From the NCBI GenBank assembly GCA_964555935.1, contig CAZKUN010000013.1, positions 1-64,000 on the forward strand: 64,000 bases of DNA. The letters run 5' to 3'. The notes beneath the pieces were generated by a model that made no database searches, was not told where the DNA came from, and worked only from the letters and a program-made list of their open reading frames with translations. The position numbers were made by a program, and so were the translations under genes. Position 1 is the first letter of the stretch; every line of letters starts with the position of its first letter. The stretch comes from CAZKUN01 sp964555935 (GTDB lineage: Bacteria; Armatimonadota; Zipacnadia; Zipacnadales; VGFC01). This document shows, in pieces, positions 44,488 to 53,655 of the stretch.

Positions 44488-46491
44488 GTGCGCATCCTGG
44501 ATTTCATCACACACCCACCATTCCAGAGCGAGCTGTGCAAGACCGGGCATGAGTTCGTGCTCGCGGCGAGCGAGTGCTGGGACCACTGGGACGTCAGCCT
44601 GAGGCCGCTGCCTGGCAACGCGTCAGTTGTCTCCGAGATCGACCCCGAAGGACTCGACTTGGCGATCGTCGCGACGCGCGAGCAATACGTGCGGGCGGCG
44701 CGCCTGGACATTCCCGTCATCTTATTGAGCCACACAATCATGCACCCATGGGATCGGGAGTTCTTCGCCGCTCTGCCCGATCATGTGGAGATGGTCTACG
44801 TAAGCGACCACAAGCGCGCGACGTTCGGGGACCTCGGCCAGAGGGGCCGGACCATCCGCCTGGCGGCGGACGCTGACGAGGATTTCACCGGCTACTCCGG
44901 CGCGGACGCCCGGATTCTCAACGTGACAAACCGGTTCTCGCAGCAGGGGGACCGAGGCTATGACCTGTATCGGCGCCTGACCGAGGGGTTGCCGGTGCAG
45001 GTCATCGGGCATCATAACGACCCGATACCGGGGGCGCGCGCCGCGACCGATCTCGACGACTTGCGGCAGCTGTATCGCACGAATCGCGCGTACCTGAACA
45101 CGGACCCCCAGGGGCGATTGCACCTGGCAACGCTCGAGGCGATGGCCACGGGGATGCCGCTGGTCTCGCCCCCGATCGCGGAGTTGATGCCATACGTTGA
45201 CGACGGAGTCAACGCGTTCGTTAGCACCGACGAGGGTGCGCTCCGCGACGCCCTGGAGGAGCTTCTCGAGGACGAGGAGCTAGCGCAGCGTGTCGGCGAG
45301 GCGGGACGCGCGATCGTCCGGACCCACTTCGGGATCGATCGCTTCCTGCGCGAATGGTCCGAGGCCATTGGCGACGTCGCGGATCGACGCGGCAAGAGCG
45401 CCGGCCGCGGATCGCCGCTTCGCCCGCGCCGCGCGGGGGACGATTCGGGGCTGCGCGTGGCGATCAATGTCGGCCTGCTCGGAACGATCAAGACCGGCAT
45501 CGGCCAGCACGCCGCGAACCTGGTGGAGGGTCTCGCCGCGACGGACGGGCCGAACTCGTATCATCTGATCGTGGGCACGTCATCCGTGGACAAGCTGCCC
45601 ACCGGCCACAACCTGCACCCGCTGCTCGTCCGCTCAGGCGACGAGATGTGGGAAGAGACAGGACTGCCGTCGGTGCTGGAGGAATGCCGGGCGGATGTAT
45701 ATCACAGCCCCGCATTTGGTATCCCGATCGTGAAACCATGCCCGTGTGTGGCGACGGTTCACGACTGCATCCCGAAGCTATTCCCCGAGCACGCGCCCCC
45801 GTTTCTCAGGCGTTTCTTCGACGATTGGGCGCCGACTTGGATGAAACTCGCCGACCACCTGATCGCAGTGTCAGAGCACACCAAGCACGACATCGCGCAT
45901 CTGTATGGGGTGTCCGAGGACAAGATCACGGTCATCTATCAGGCGAGCCCCAGCCGCCGGCGAGTTGATGATGAAGAAGCGATCTCCGACGTGAAGCGGC
46001 GGCTGGGCATTCCCGGGCCATACGTTCTCTATGTCGGGCGCATCGAGCTGCGGAAGAACATCGCAGGCATGATCGATGCGTTCCGGCTATTGCGAGCACG
46101 GGGGGACTTTGATGGGACCCTCGTGCTCGCCGGGCCGCGGGACCCCGAGCCTCACGATCCTGAAGGGGTGTTGCCGCCGGAGGGCGAGTACGGCGACATC
46201 ATCGTGCCGGGCTTCGTCGCGGAGGACGACCTCTCGGGCTTGTATTCGGGGGCGCAGGCGTTCTGCTTCCCGTCCTTCTACGAGGGTTTCGGGCTGCCCG
46301 TCCTCGAGGCGCTGGCCTGCGGGGTACCGGTCGTGACATCCAACGTGTCATCGCTTCCTGAGGTCGGCGGCGACGCGGCCATCTACGTGAACCCACACGA
46401 CATCGAAGACATGGCGGACGGCATGAGCCGTGCCATTTCCGACACCCAGCTCCGGGGGGGAGCTGGTCCGGCGCGGGCTCGCGCAAGCTAG
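44488..46491 (+). CDS. Two-domain GT4-type glycosyltransferase, frameshifted at the 3' end
   Basis: GTG 44488 (GAGGG upstream), 667 residues as read. Residues 1-300 are a diverged GT4/GT1 half-domain with NTDPQGRLHLATLEAMA and PPIAELMPYVDDGVNAF. Residues about 313-660 are a full GT-B enzyme beginning RVAINVGLLGTIKTGIGQH, with RIELRKNIAG, and the EX7E motif EGFGLPVLE. The last residues (TQLRGGAGPARARAS) are out of frame: with six instead of seven G at 46454-46460 the protein would end LVRRGLAQASRFTAEDAARK... and stop at 46558, as GT4 proteins normally do. First gene of a six-gene glycosyltransferase operon. Confidence 0.9.
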   Translation: MRILDFITHPPFQSELCKTGHEFVLAASECWDHWDVSLRPLPGNASVVSEIDPEGLDLAIVATREQYVRAARLDIPVILLSHTIMHPWDREFFAALPDHVEMVYVSDHKRATFGDLGQRGRTIRLAADADEDFTGYSGADARILNVTNRFSQQGDRGYDLYRRLTEGLPVQVIGHHNDPIPGARAATDLDDLRQLYRTNRAYLNTDPQGRLHLATLEAMATGMPLVSPPIAELMPYVDDGVNAFVSTDEGALRDALEELLEDEELAQRVGEAGRAIVRTHFGIDRFLREWSEAIGDVADRRGKSAGRGSPLRPRRAGDDSGLRVAINVGLLGTIKTGIGQHAANLVEGLAATDGPNSYHLIVGTSSVDKLPTGHNLHPLLVRSGDEMWEETGLPSVLEECRADVYHSPAFGIPIVKPCPCVATVHDCIPKLFPEHAPPFLRRFFDDWAPTWMKLADHLIAVSEHTKHDIAHLYGVSEDKITVIYQASPSRRRVDDEEAISDVKRRLGIPGPYVLYVGRIELRKNIAGMIDAFRLLRARGDFDGTLVLAGPRDPEPHDPEGVLPPEGEYGDIIVPGFVAEDDLSGLYSGAQAFCFPSFYEGFGLPVLEALACGVPVVTSNVSSLPEVGGDAAIYVNPHDIEDMADGMSRAISDTQLRGGAGPARARAS

Positions 46492-46597
46492 TCGGTTCAC
46501 GGCCGAGGACGCGGCGCGCAAGACGATTGAGGTCTACGAAAAGGCGGCGCGGAGCTGACTCCGGGCCGACGAGAAGATCGACTGGGGCAATAAGCCA

Positions 46598-47761
46598 ATG
46601 CGGGTAGCCATTGACTGTCGGAGCGTGTTCGCCGGGTGCGGCGGAATCGGGCGCTACACTACGCAGCTCGTGAAGGCCATCGCGAGGATCGATCGCGATA
46701 CCGATTACTACCTCGTCCGCACCAAGGCCAAGAACGAAGGGCCGATTGTCGAGCAGGACAATGTCTACGAGATCGTCGTCTCGGCAGGCATGCTTGACGA
46801 GAACTTCGAGCAGCTCCACCTCCCGCAACTGCTGGAAAGCTACGAGATCGATCTGTACCACAACACGACATTCTCGCTCCCGATCGTCCAGCCATGCGTG
46901 ACGGTCACAACGATTCATGACGTCGTCTTCCACTTCCGGCCAGACCTGGTCAGGCCGGGGCTGAACGAGTACCTCGCCAAGTGGTCGCGCGTCGCGGCGG
47001 AGACGGCAACGCGCATCATCACGGTGTCTCAGTATTCCAAGGCCGCTATCTGCGACGCGTACGGCGTCGATCCGGCCGGCGTGTCGGTGATCCATGAGGC
47101 GGCGGACGCCGAGCGTTTCAGGCCGCGGTACGGTGGCGCGCTGGAGATCGAGTTCCGCAAGTGCTACGACATCAGCGGCCCATTTGTGCTGTACGTCGGC
47201 TCGCTCGAACCGAAGAAGAACATCGATCGCCTGTTGGCGGCGTTCAAGCGCGCGCGGCGCGATTCACGCTTACCGCACCGGCTCGTGCTGGCCGGAGGAG
47301 GGGGCGGCATGGATTACGACGTGCAAGCGGCGATCGAGGAACTCGGGCTGGAGCAACTTGTGACGGTAACGGGCTACTTGCCTGACAGGTACCTGCCGGT
47401 GGCGTACAACGCCGCTGATCTGTTCGCGTACCTGTCGCTCTATGAGGGATTTGGCTTGCCACCGCTTGAGGCGATGGCGTGCGGAACGCCGACGCTGGTG
47501 ACGGACTGCACGTCGCTACCGGAGGTGGTGGGGACGGGCGCTGTTAGGGTGTCGCCGACCGACCCGGATGAGATCGCCGCCGCGCTGGCGTGGATGCTTA
47601 CCGACCGGGCGCTGCAGGAGAAACTGAGGGAGCGTGGCCCGGAACGCGCCGCTCAATTCTCGTGGCAGCGCGCGGCGCTAGAGACGCTCGAGGTCTACCG
47701 GATGTGTCAGTCGCGCCAGTGGCTGCCCGCCGAGGCCATGCTTGAGGAGGCGCACCAGTGA
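46598..47761 (+). CDS. GT4 family glycosyltransferase
   Basis: 387 residues; ATG 46598. Typical GT-B: MRVAIDCRSVFAGCGGIGRY at the start, TTIHDVVFHF and TVSQYSKAAI in the acceptor half, LYVGSLEPKKNIDRLL at the donor half, and EGFGLPPLE (EX7E) for the nucleotide sugar. It is a paralogue of the second half of the 44488 protein and of the 49757 protein (AIDCR/AVDCR type). Its stop overlaps the next start by 4 bases (GTGA). Likely mannosyl- or rhamnosyl-type transfer to a growing surface glycan; sugar not predictable. Confidence 0.93.
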   Translation: MRVAIDCRSVFAGCGGIGRYTTQLVKAIARIDRDTDYYLVRTKAKNEGPIVEQDNVYEIVVSAGMLDENFEQLHLPQLLESYEIDLYHNTTFSLPIVQPCVTVTTIHDVVFHFRPDLVRPGLNEYLAKWSRVAAETATRIITVSQYSKAAICDAYGVDPAGVSVIHEAADAERFRPRYGGALEIEFRKCYDISGPFVLYVGSLEPKKNIDRLLAAFKRARRDSRLPHRLVLAGGGGGMDYDVQAAIEELGLEQLVTVTGYLPDRYLPVAYNAADLFAYLSLYEGFGLPPLEAMACGTPTLVTDCTSLPEVVGTGAVRVSPTDPDEIAAALAWMLTDRALQEKLRERGPERAAQFSWQRAALETLEVYRMCQSRQWLPAEAMLEEAHQ

Positions 47762-48960
47762 GAGTTATGCACATCGCATCCGAGTACCCGCCGATCCAGG
47801 TCTTCGGCCTTGGTCGAGCGGTGCGCGACCTGGCGGTCGCTTCGGCCGCCGCGGGGCACGAGGTCCACGTCGTTACGAACAGCATCGGTGGTCGGGACAA
47901 GAGCGCCGTCATGGACGGCGTGAACGTACATCGGATCTCGTTTCCGCCGCCACCAAAGCCGCCCGACGGCGTGACCGCCGTGATGCAGTTTGACGTGCTT
48001 GCGGTACAGGCCGCCATCGAGGCCGTGAAGCGCCATGGTCAGCCGGATGTCATCCACGTGCATGACTGGCTGACGGCGCTGCCGGGACGGGTACTGAAGT
48101 GGACGTGCCCCGACGCGAAGCTCGTTGTGACGATTCACGATACGGCGCATGGGAAGCACTTCGGAGAACTCGATCCTTCGCAACAGTCCACGGCTGACCT
48201 GGAACGTTGGATCGGCGAACACGCCGACGAAGTTGTCTGCTGCAGCGAGCACGTGCTCCGAGAGCTGACCGACACGTACGGTGTCGATCCAAGCAAGATC
48301 ACGATCATCCCGTGTGGCGTCGACAGGTCGTCGTTTGAAGTGGATGGCGACCTTGACGCCCTGCGCGAGACCTTCGCCGAGTCAGACGAGCGCATCGTGC
48401 TATATGTGGGCCGACTGGATAAGGAGAAGGGCATCCAGTACCTCGTCGAGGCGGTGAGTCGCGTCATGACGGTTCACCCCAAGACCAAACTCGTCATCGC
48501 GGGCAAGGGCGTGCTCCAAGAAGCCATCCAGAAGCACGCGCACAACGTGGGGGTCGGCGACCGAGTGCTATTCGTCGGGTACGTAACGGGGAGCGTGCTA
48601 TCGGGGCTGTACCGGCGTGCCGATGTGCTCGTAGTGCCCAGCACGTACGAGCCGTTCGGTCTCGTGGCGCTTGAGGGGATGGTCTGTGGCGCGCCGCTCG
48701 TGGCGTCGACGGCGGGTGGCTTGGGCGATATTGTCGAGCACGAGCAGACGGGGCTGTCGGTGCCGCCCGCGGATGTCGGAGCGCTGGCGGAGGCCATCAC
48801 GCGCCTGCTGTCAGATACATCGCTAGCCGAGAGGCTGTCAGACGCCGGCGTCCGGCGCGCGGAGGAGCAGTACAACTGGACGCGGATCGCCCTCATGCAC
48901 GAGCCGGTCTACGGCGTGACGGCGAAGGCTCCAGTCGCCGCCTTGCAGGAGCAAGTCTAG
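47758..48960 (+). CDS. GT4 family glycosyltransferase, glycogen-synthase-like
   Basis: 400 residues from GTG 47758, overlapping the previous stop. N-terminus MRVMHIASEYPPIQVFGLGR, then HVHDWLTALPGR, PCGVDRSSFE, LYVGRLDKEKGIQYL and the EX7E variant YEPFGLVALEGM. The EYPP..GLGR and HDWL features are those of starch/glycogen synthase-like GT4/GT5 members. Close paralogue of the 50921 gene. The tag stop shares one base with the next GTG. Confidence 0.92.
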   Translation: MRVMHIASEYPPIQVFGLGRAVRDLAVASAAAGHEVHVVTNSIGGRDKSAVMDGVNVHRISFPPPPKPPDGVTAVMQFDVLAVQAAIEAVKRHGQPDVIHVHDWLTALPGRVLKWTCPDAKLVVTIHDTAHGKHFGELDPSQQSTADLERWIGEHADEVVCCSEHVLRELTDTYGVDPSKITIIPCGVDRSSFEVDGDLDALRETFAESDERIVLYVGRLDKEKGIQYLVEAVSRVMTVHPKTKLVIAGKGVLQEAIQKHAHNVGVGDRVLFVGYVTGSVLSGLYRRADVLVVPSTYEPFGLVALEGMVCGAPLVASTAGGLGDIVEHEQTGLSVPPADVGALAEAITRLLSDTSLAERLSDAGVRRAEEQYNWTRIALMHEPVYGVTAKAPVAALQEQV

Positions 48961-49760
48961 TGGACATCTACCACAGCGGGCGCGAGATCAGCCCGGATTA
49001 CGCGAGCGTCGTGATCCCCGTCTACAACCAGCTCGAGCACACCCGCGTGTGTTTCGACAGTCTCAGCGAGCACACGCGCTACCCGTGGCGTCTGATCGTC
49101 GTGGACAACGGGAGCAGCGACGGCACGGGCGAGTACCTCGCCGAGCGCGCGGCTGAGTGCGACCATCTGACGGTTATCACGAACGAGGAAAACGCCGGCT
49201 TTACGCTCGCCGTGAATCAAGGGATGGAGGCCGCGGATGGCCGGCACGTGGTGCTTCTGAACAACGACACGACGGTCACGCCGGGCTGGCTGATGGGCCT
49301 CGTGATGCTCGCGGAGAGCGATGATCGGATTGGCCTGGTCGGGCCCAAGATCCTGCATCCGGAGACAGGCCAGATCCGGACCATTGGGGGACTCGTCTTC
49401 CATATGGGCGGGAAGGTCAGTCCGCCACCGGGGCAGGACCAGGACGCCGCCGATCCTCGGTTTGCGGAGCCCTTCGAGTGTCAGTACGTTGAGGGCTCTT
49501 GCATGCTGATCAAGCGCGCCGTCATCGATGAGATTGGCGTTCTCGACGAGGTCTTCGCGCCGGCGTATTACGAGGACACAGACTACTGCTTCCGCGCGCG
49601 GGAAGCGGGTTTTCGGATCGTGTACTCGCCCTACTCAGAGATCTACCACCACTCGACAGTCACCGCCCAGGCCGTCAACGCGGAAGACCCGTCGTATGCG
49701 GCAGCAGCACGCCGGAACGACATGATCTTCAAGGCGCGCTGGGCGCACAGGTTCTGGTGA
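48960..49760 (+). CDS. GT2 family glycosyltransferase, rhamnosyltransferase-like
   Basis: 266 residues from GTG 48960 (TAGTG overlap). GT-A motifs: SVVIPVYNQLEHTRVC, IVVDNGSSDGTGEYL, ENAGFTLAVNQGM and the DXD-type LLNNDTTVTPGWL; then GSCMLIKRAVIDEIG and the ED.DYCFRAREAGF motif of the catalytic base, both typical of rhamnosyltransferase-like GT2 enzymes. It is the only GT2 in the six-gene run. Overlaps the next gene by 4 bases. Confidence 0.93.
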   Translation: MDIYHSGREISPDYASVVIPVYNQLEHTRVCFDSLSEHTRYPWRLIVVDNGSSDGTGEYLAERAAECDHLTVITNEENAGFTLAVNQGMEAADGRHVVLLNNDTTVTPGWLMGLVMLAESDDRIGLVGPKILHPETGQIRTIGGLVFHMGGKVSPPPGQDQDAADPRFAEPFECQYVEGSCMLIKRAVIDEIGVLDEVFAPAYYEDTDYCFRAREAGFRIVYSPYSEIYHHSTVTAQAVNAEDPSYAAAARRNDMIFKARWAHRFW

Positions 49761-50899
49761 GGCGGAGAATGAGCAAGAGGAAACGCCGGACGATTGCCGT
49801 TGACTGCCGCATCTTGAGCGCGCCGCCGGGTGGGAGCGCGTTCTACACGCGGCACGTGCTGAAGGCATTGGCGAAGCTGGGCGTGCGCGACGACTACGCG
49901 CTGATCCAAGGGCCGGGCGCTCAGAACGGACAGACGATCCGCTCGCCGAGATTCCGCGACGTGATGGTCGATGACGCGAGCCTCTGCGACGAACGCTGGG
50001 AGCAGTGGCAGATGCCGAGCCAGCTCACCGAACTCGGCGCCGACCTGCTATTGGCTCCCACGATGGTGCTTCCGGCGCTACGCAGTTGTCCCTGCGTTCA
50101 GGTCATATACGATCTTGGGTTCGAGGTCCACGCGAGCTTCTACACTCCGGAGTTGAGGCGCTACTTGCGCAAGTGGGTCCGGCTTAGCGCGCGCAACGCG
50201 GACCACATCGTCACCCTCAGCGAGCACGCGCGAAGCGAGATCACGAGCATCTACTGCGTTCCTGATGAGAAGATCACGACCATCCCCGGCGCGCCCGCCG
50301 CGCATTTCGCCCCCGCGAGACGCGATGACATCGAGGCCACGTTGCGGCGCCACCGGATCAGCCGCCCGTACGTTCTTAGCGTCGCAAGCGCCGAGCGCAA
50401 CAAGAATCTGCCGGCGCTCATCGAGGCGTTCTCAACGGCTTGCTTGGGCGCGAAGGGCGGCTGGCAACTCGTGCTGACCGGCCGGGCCGGCGGGGGCGAG
50501 CGCGAAATCAGAGAAGCGCTCGGGCGGAATGGGATTGAGGACAGAGTCGTCATGACCGGCTTCGTCCCGGACGAGGATCTGCCGGCCCTGTACTCGGGGT
50601 CAGAGATCTTCGCATTCCCGTCGCTGTATGAGGGCTTTGGTCTTCCGCCGGTGGAGGCGTTGGCGTGTGGGACGGCAGTGCTCTGCTCCAACGCCGCTTC
50701 GCTACCCGAGGTCGTGGGTGACGCGGGCTTGCTTGCCGACCCGACGCCTGAATCGTTCGCCGACGGGCTGGAAACGCTGATGGGCGACGAGAAGCTGAGG
50801 TCGGCCCTTCGCGTCAAAGGCCTCAGCCGCGCGCGCGAGTTCTCGTGGGAGGCGTCGGCCAAGCTGCTGCTGGGTGTGATCGAGACGACGGTTGGATGA
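49757..50899 (+). CDS. GT4 family glycosyltransferase
   Basis: 380 residues from GTG 49757, with an alternative ATG at 49769 (GAGG 6 bases before it; protein MSKRKRRTIAVDCRIL). GT-B pattern: AVDCRILSAPPGGSAFY, YDLGFEVHASFYT, TLSEHARSEI, SVASAERNKNLPALIEAF, and EGFGLPPVE (EX7E). Paralogue of the 46598 gene. Stop 21 bases before the last transferase of the run. Confidence 0.92.
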   Translation: MRRRMSKRKRRTIAVDCRILSAPPGGSAFYTRHVLKALAKLGVRDDYALIQGPGAQNGQTIRSPRFRDVMVDDASLCDERWEQWQMPSQLTELGADLLLAPTMVLPALRSCPCVQVIYDLGFEVHASFYTPELRRYLRKWVRLSARNADHIVTLSEHARSEITSIYCVPDEKITTIPGAPAAHFAPARRDDIEATLRRHRISRPYVLSVASAERNKNLPALIEAFSTACLGAKGGWQLVLTGRAGGGEREIREALGRNGIEDRVVMTGFVPDEDLPALYSGSEIFAFPSLYEGFGLPPVEALACGTAVLCSNAASLPEVVGDAGLLADPTPESFADGLETLMGDEKLRSALRVKGLSRAREFSWEASAKLLLGVIETTVG

Positions 50900-50920
50900 A
50901 CCCGAGGAGGACCCGATAAC

Positions 50921-52093
50921 GTGAAGGTGCTTACGCTCGCCACCGAGTTTCCCCCTGCCCGTGGATATGGTTTGGGGAGGTACATCGCCGAACACAGCGC
51001 CGCCCTCGCCGCCGCCGGCGTGGAGTCGCACGTCGCGTGCAACAACCACGACGGGGTCAGCGATAGCTACGACCGCGAGGGCGCGCGCGTGCATAACGCG
51101 CCGTTCCCTATCCCGGTCCAAGGTCACACTTGGATCAACGAGGCGATGCAGGGGAACTCGCTCCTGGTCGCCCGCGGCGCGAGAATCGCGGATGAGCACG
51201 GGCCCTTTGACGTCATTCAGGCCCATGACTGGCTGGCGGCGAGCGCCGCGCGGTCTCTGCAGGAGATGCTGGGGATCCCTCTCGTGTTGACCATGCACGA
51301 CACGCAGATTGGGAAGGCGCTTGGCGAACTCACCGACGACCAGCGCTACATCGCCGAGGTAGAGGCGTGGATTTGCGGTCATGCCGACGCCGTGGTCGCC
51401 AACTCGTTCTTCATGGGCCGCGAGCTGAGCCAGGCCTACAAGGTCCCGGACGAGAAGCTCGACGTGATCCACTGCGGCGTCAACCCGAAGTCGTTCGAGA
51501 CGGACGCGGATCCCAAGCTGTTCAGGACCCTTTTCTGCGAGCCCGGCGAGCGGCTCGTGGGGTTCGTCGGCCGGCTGGCGCAGGTCAAGGGGCCGCACGT
51601 TCTGCTGGAGGCCGTGCCGAAGGTGCTGCGCGCTTGCCCAAACACGAAGTTCGTGATAGCCGGCGAGGGCGCTCTTCGCGACGGTCTCGAGCGCCACGCG
51701 GCAGGCCTCGACGTGCAGTCGCGCGTGCAGTTCACGGGGTACCTCTCCGGCCAGGTGCTATCGACGTTCTATCGGGCGGCCGATGTGATGGCGGCGCCGA
51801 GCCTCTACGAGCCGTTCGGCATGGTCGCGCTTGAGGCATCCGTCTGCGGGACGCCCGTGGTCGCGGGCGATACCGGCGGGCTGTCTGAGATCGTCGAGGA
51901 CGGGGAGACGGGCGTCAAGGTCCCGCCCAACGACCCGGACGCACTGGCTTCGGCTATCGTGAAACTCCTCGTCGACGTGCGAAGGATCGAGCGGATGGGC
52001 ATCGCGGCCAATCGTCACGCGCGATCGAACTTCTCCTGGCACGCGGTCGCGCGCAAGCAGATCGAGGTCTACGAGAAAGTGCTGGCGGCGTGA
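50921..52093 (+). CDS. GT4 family glycosyltransferase, glycogen-synthase-like
   Basis: 390 residues; GTG 50921 with GAGGAGG 10 bases upstream. MKVLTLATEFPPARGYGLGR at the start, QAHDWLAASAAR, HCGVNPKSFE, FVGRLAQVKGPHVLLEA, and YEPFGMVALEAS at the donor site. Closely parallel to the 47758 protein along its whole length, so one arose by duplication. Last gene of the operon; it converges with the creatininase-like gene 19 bases on. Confidence 0.92.
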   Translation: MKVLTLATEFPPARGYGLGRYIAEHSAALAAAGVESHVACNNHDGVSDSYDREGARVHNAPFPIPVQGHTWINEAMQGNSLLVARGARIADEHGPFDVIQAHDWLAASAARSLQEMLGIPLVLTMHDTQIGKALGELTDDQRYIAEVEAWICGHADAVVANSFFMGRELSQAYKVPDEKLDVIHCGVNPKSFETDADPKLFRTLFCEPGERLVGFVGRLAQVKGPHVLLEAVPKVLRACPNTKFVIAGEGALRDGLERHAAGLDVQSRVQFTGYLSGQVLSTFYRAADVMAAPSLYEPFGMVALEASVCGTPVVAGDTGGLSEIVEDGETGVKVPPNDPDALASAIVKLLVDVRRIERMGIAANRHARSNFSWHAVARKQIEVYEKVLAA

Positions 52094-52112
52094 GGCGTGG
52101 GTGCGGAGCCGT

Positions 52113-52841
52113 CTACACCAGCCACCAGTGGCCGGGCTCGAGTTTCTCGATGTTGAAGTTGCGCTGGTCCTCGGGAAGCGATTCGAGCAGCTCGCGGGCC
52201 TTCGCGCCGATCGCGGCGGAGGCCAGTTCGGCGTTGCGCATTCCGACCTCGGGCGTAGCGTGCTCGCGCGGGTCCATGCCGCCGATTCCGTGGGGGGCCG
52301 ACATGTCGAAGACGATTTCCTCGCCGTCGAGCGTCGACATGTCGACGGTGTCGGGATAGAAGAACATCATGTTGGATGTCTCCCACTTGGCCGCGTGATC
52401 GCTGTTGGACTCCTCGCCCTGGCTGAGCGTCATCTCCCACAGTCCGACCCCGGCGCACGTGCTGTCTGCCGTGACCGGTTCGAGAGCGTTCTCGATCATC
52501 TCGATCTGCTCTTTAACGTTGTGTCCCGACACGCCGATGATGACCCGGAATCCCGTCTTCTTGAGCTGGTCGAAGAGGTTGGTGATGCTGGGGACGAGGT
52601 GCTCCTGATCGAAACCGGCGTGGAAGAACACCGGCGGGTACACGACGCCGCCAAACTGCTCGGCACACTTGACGAGAATCGCGTGAGCCTTGATCGCGTC
52701 GTTGCCGAGCGGCAGATGAGTCCCATGCCACTCGATCAGACCGAATGGGACGTAAACGACGGGGAATTCGCGGGCGGCGGCCTCGAGTTGGCCGGGCCGC
52801 ATGAACTGCATCTGCACGTCGGGCGAGAGCGTGTTGTCCAT
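52113..52841 (-). CDS. Creatininase family protein
   Basis: Start at ATG 52841 with GGAGG 10 bases upstream, 242 residues; the frame remains open far upstream but overlaps a divergent gene. The family's metal motif is EWHGTHLPLGND (E37, H39, D48), followed by FHAGFDQEH and VSGHN, giving the Glu/His/Asp ligands expected of creatinine amidohydrolase-like enzymes. Members hydrolyse cyclic or linear amides (creatinine, formamidopyrimidines, mycofactocin peptide). Substrate not predictable here. Diverges from the agarase-like gene across 112 bases. Confidence 0.88.
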   Translation of the reverse strand: MDNTLSPDVQMQFMRPGQLEAAAREFPVVYVPFGLIEWHGTHLPLGNDAIKAHAILVKCAEQFGGVVYPPVFFHAGFDQEHLVPSITNLFDQLKKTGFRVIIGVSGHNVKEQIEMIENALEPVTADSTCAGVGLWEMTLSQGEESNSDHAAKWETSNMMFFYPDTVDMSTLDGEEIVFDMSAPHGIGGMDPREHATPEVGMRNAELASAAIGAKARELLESLPEDQRNFNIEKLEPGHWWLV

Positions 52842-52953
52842 TGGTCGGCACCTCCGTGGTGGGTGAGTGCTTCGCCCATCATCCGGGCGGACACCTTCTC
52901 CGTTGCGGTCCGAGCCGGCGGGTGTTAGTGTATGGGTGAGGAGGCGTTTGCCG

Positions 52954-53655
52954 ATGATTCCGCTCATTGCCCTCGCGCTGCTACCCGTGGCGTTGCCTGC
53001 CGCTGAGCTTCCCCTGCCGCCCGGCGACACGATCTCGGGGCCGTGGGTTGTGAAGCTGTTCCTGGATGATGGCGATCCGACAAGCCTTGGGGAAGCGGCG
53101 ATTATCCAACTGGGTGACGACGCGGAGGTCGGTCGGACGCTTACTATCGGGCCGTGGTGGCGGGGCAACTGGTCAGCACGCGTCCAGCATGTCGAGAACC
53201 TCCCAGTTGAGCCGATCGTCGCGCGCGGGATGTACAGAACCGATGGCCTGCTCGCGCTCATGGCGGGCGGGAGGGTGGAGTATTTCGACACCGCCGGCAA
53301 GCGCGTCGGCATGATGCCGTTCGCGCTGGCCGCCGAGGATGAATGGACGCCGTTCGCTTTCAGGATCGACAAGTTCCCGCCAGGCGCAGAGAGCATGCAG
53401 CTCGCCTTCGGACTGCGGACCCACACCTCGGGGCGGGTGCAGTTCGCCAGACTCGGATACGACGCCGCGGGCCCGCATCCCCTGTCCGGCATGGCCGGCC
53501 CGGTCATCACGCGGCCTCGCCCGCCAGTCGGTTCTGAGGCCACCGGGTTCTTCCGCGTGGAGAAGACGGATGGCTCGTGGTGGCTGGTCGATCCCGATGG
53601 GCGCCCGTTCTACTCGTTGGCAACCGACCCACCTTCCCCCCCGTTCGGACGATGA
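52954..53655 (+). CDS. N-terminal part of a frameshifted agarase-like glycosidase
   Basis: Start at ATG 52954 with GAGGAGG 9 bases upstream. Signal peptide MIPLIALALLPVALPAAEL, then a beta-rich CBM-like domain (PWVVKLFLDDGDPT, PWWRGNWSARVQ) and the junction segment GFFRVEKTDGSWWLVDPDG followed by PFYSLATD, which is typical of agarase-type clan GH-A proteins just before the barrel. The frame then ends prematurely at 53655, right after a 7-base C run (53636-53642). Removing one C joins it to the downstream frame. Confidence 0.8.
   Translation: MIPLIALALLPVALPAAELPLPPGDTISGPWVVKLFLDDGDPTSLGEAAIIQLGDDAEVGRTLTIGPWWRGNWSARVQHVENLPVEPIVARGMYRTDGLLALMAGGRVEYFDTAGKRVGMMPFALAAEDEWTPFAFRIDKFPPGAESMQLAFGLRTHTSGRVQFARLGYDAAGPHPLSGMAGPVITRPRPPVGSEATGFFRVEKTDGSWWLVDPDGRPFYSLATDPPSPPFGR

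Noticed and set aside
52842..53543. N-terminal extension of the creatininase-like frame
   Set aside because: It is antisense to the signal peptide and CBM-like part of the divergent agarase-like gene; ATG 52841 has a good ribosome site and the family begins there.
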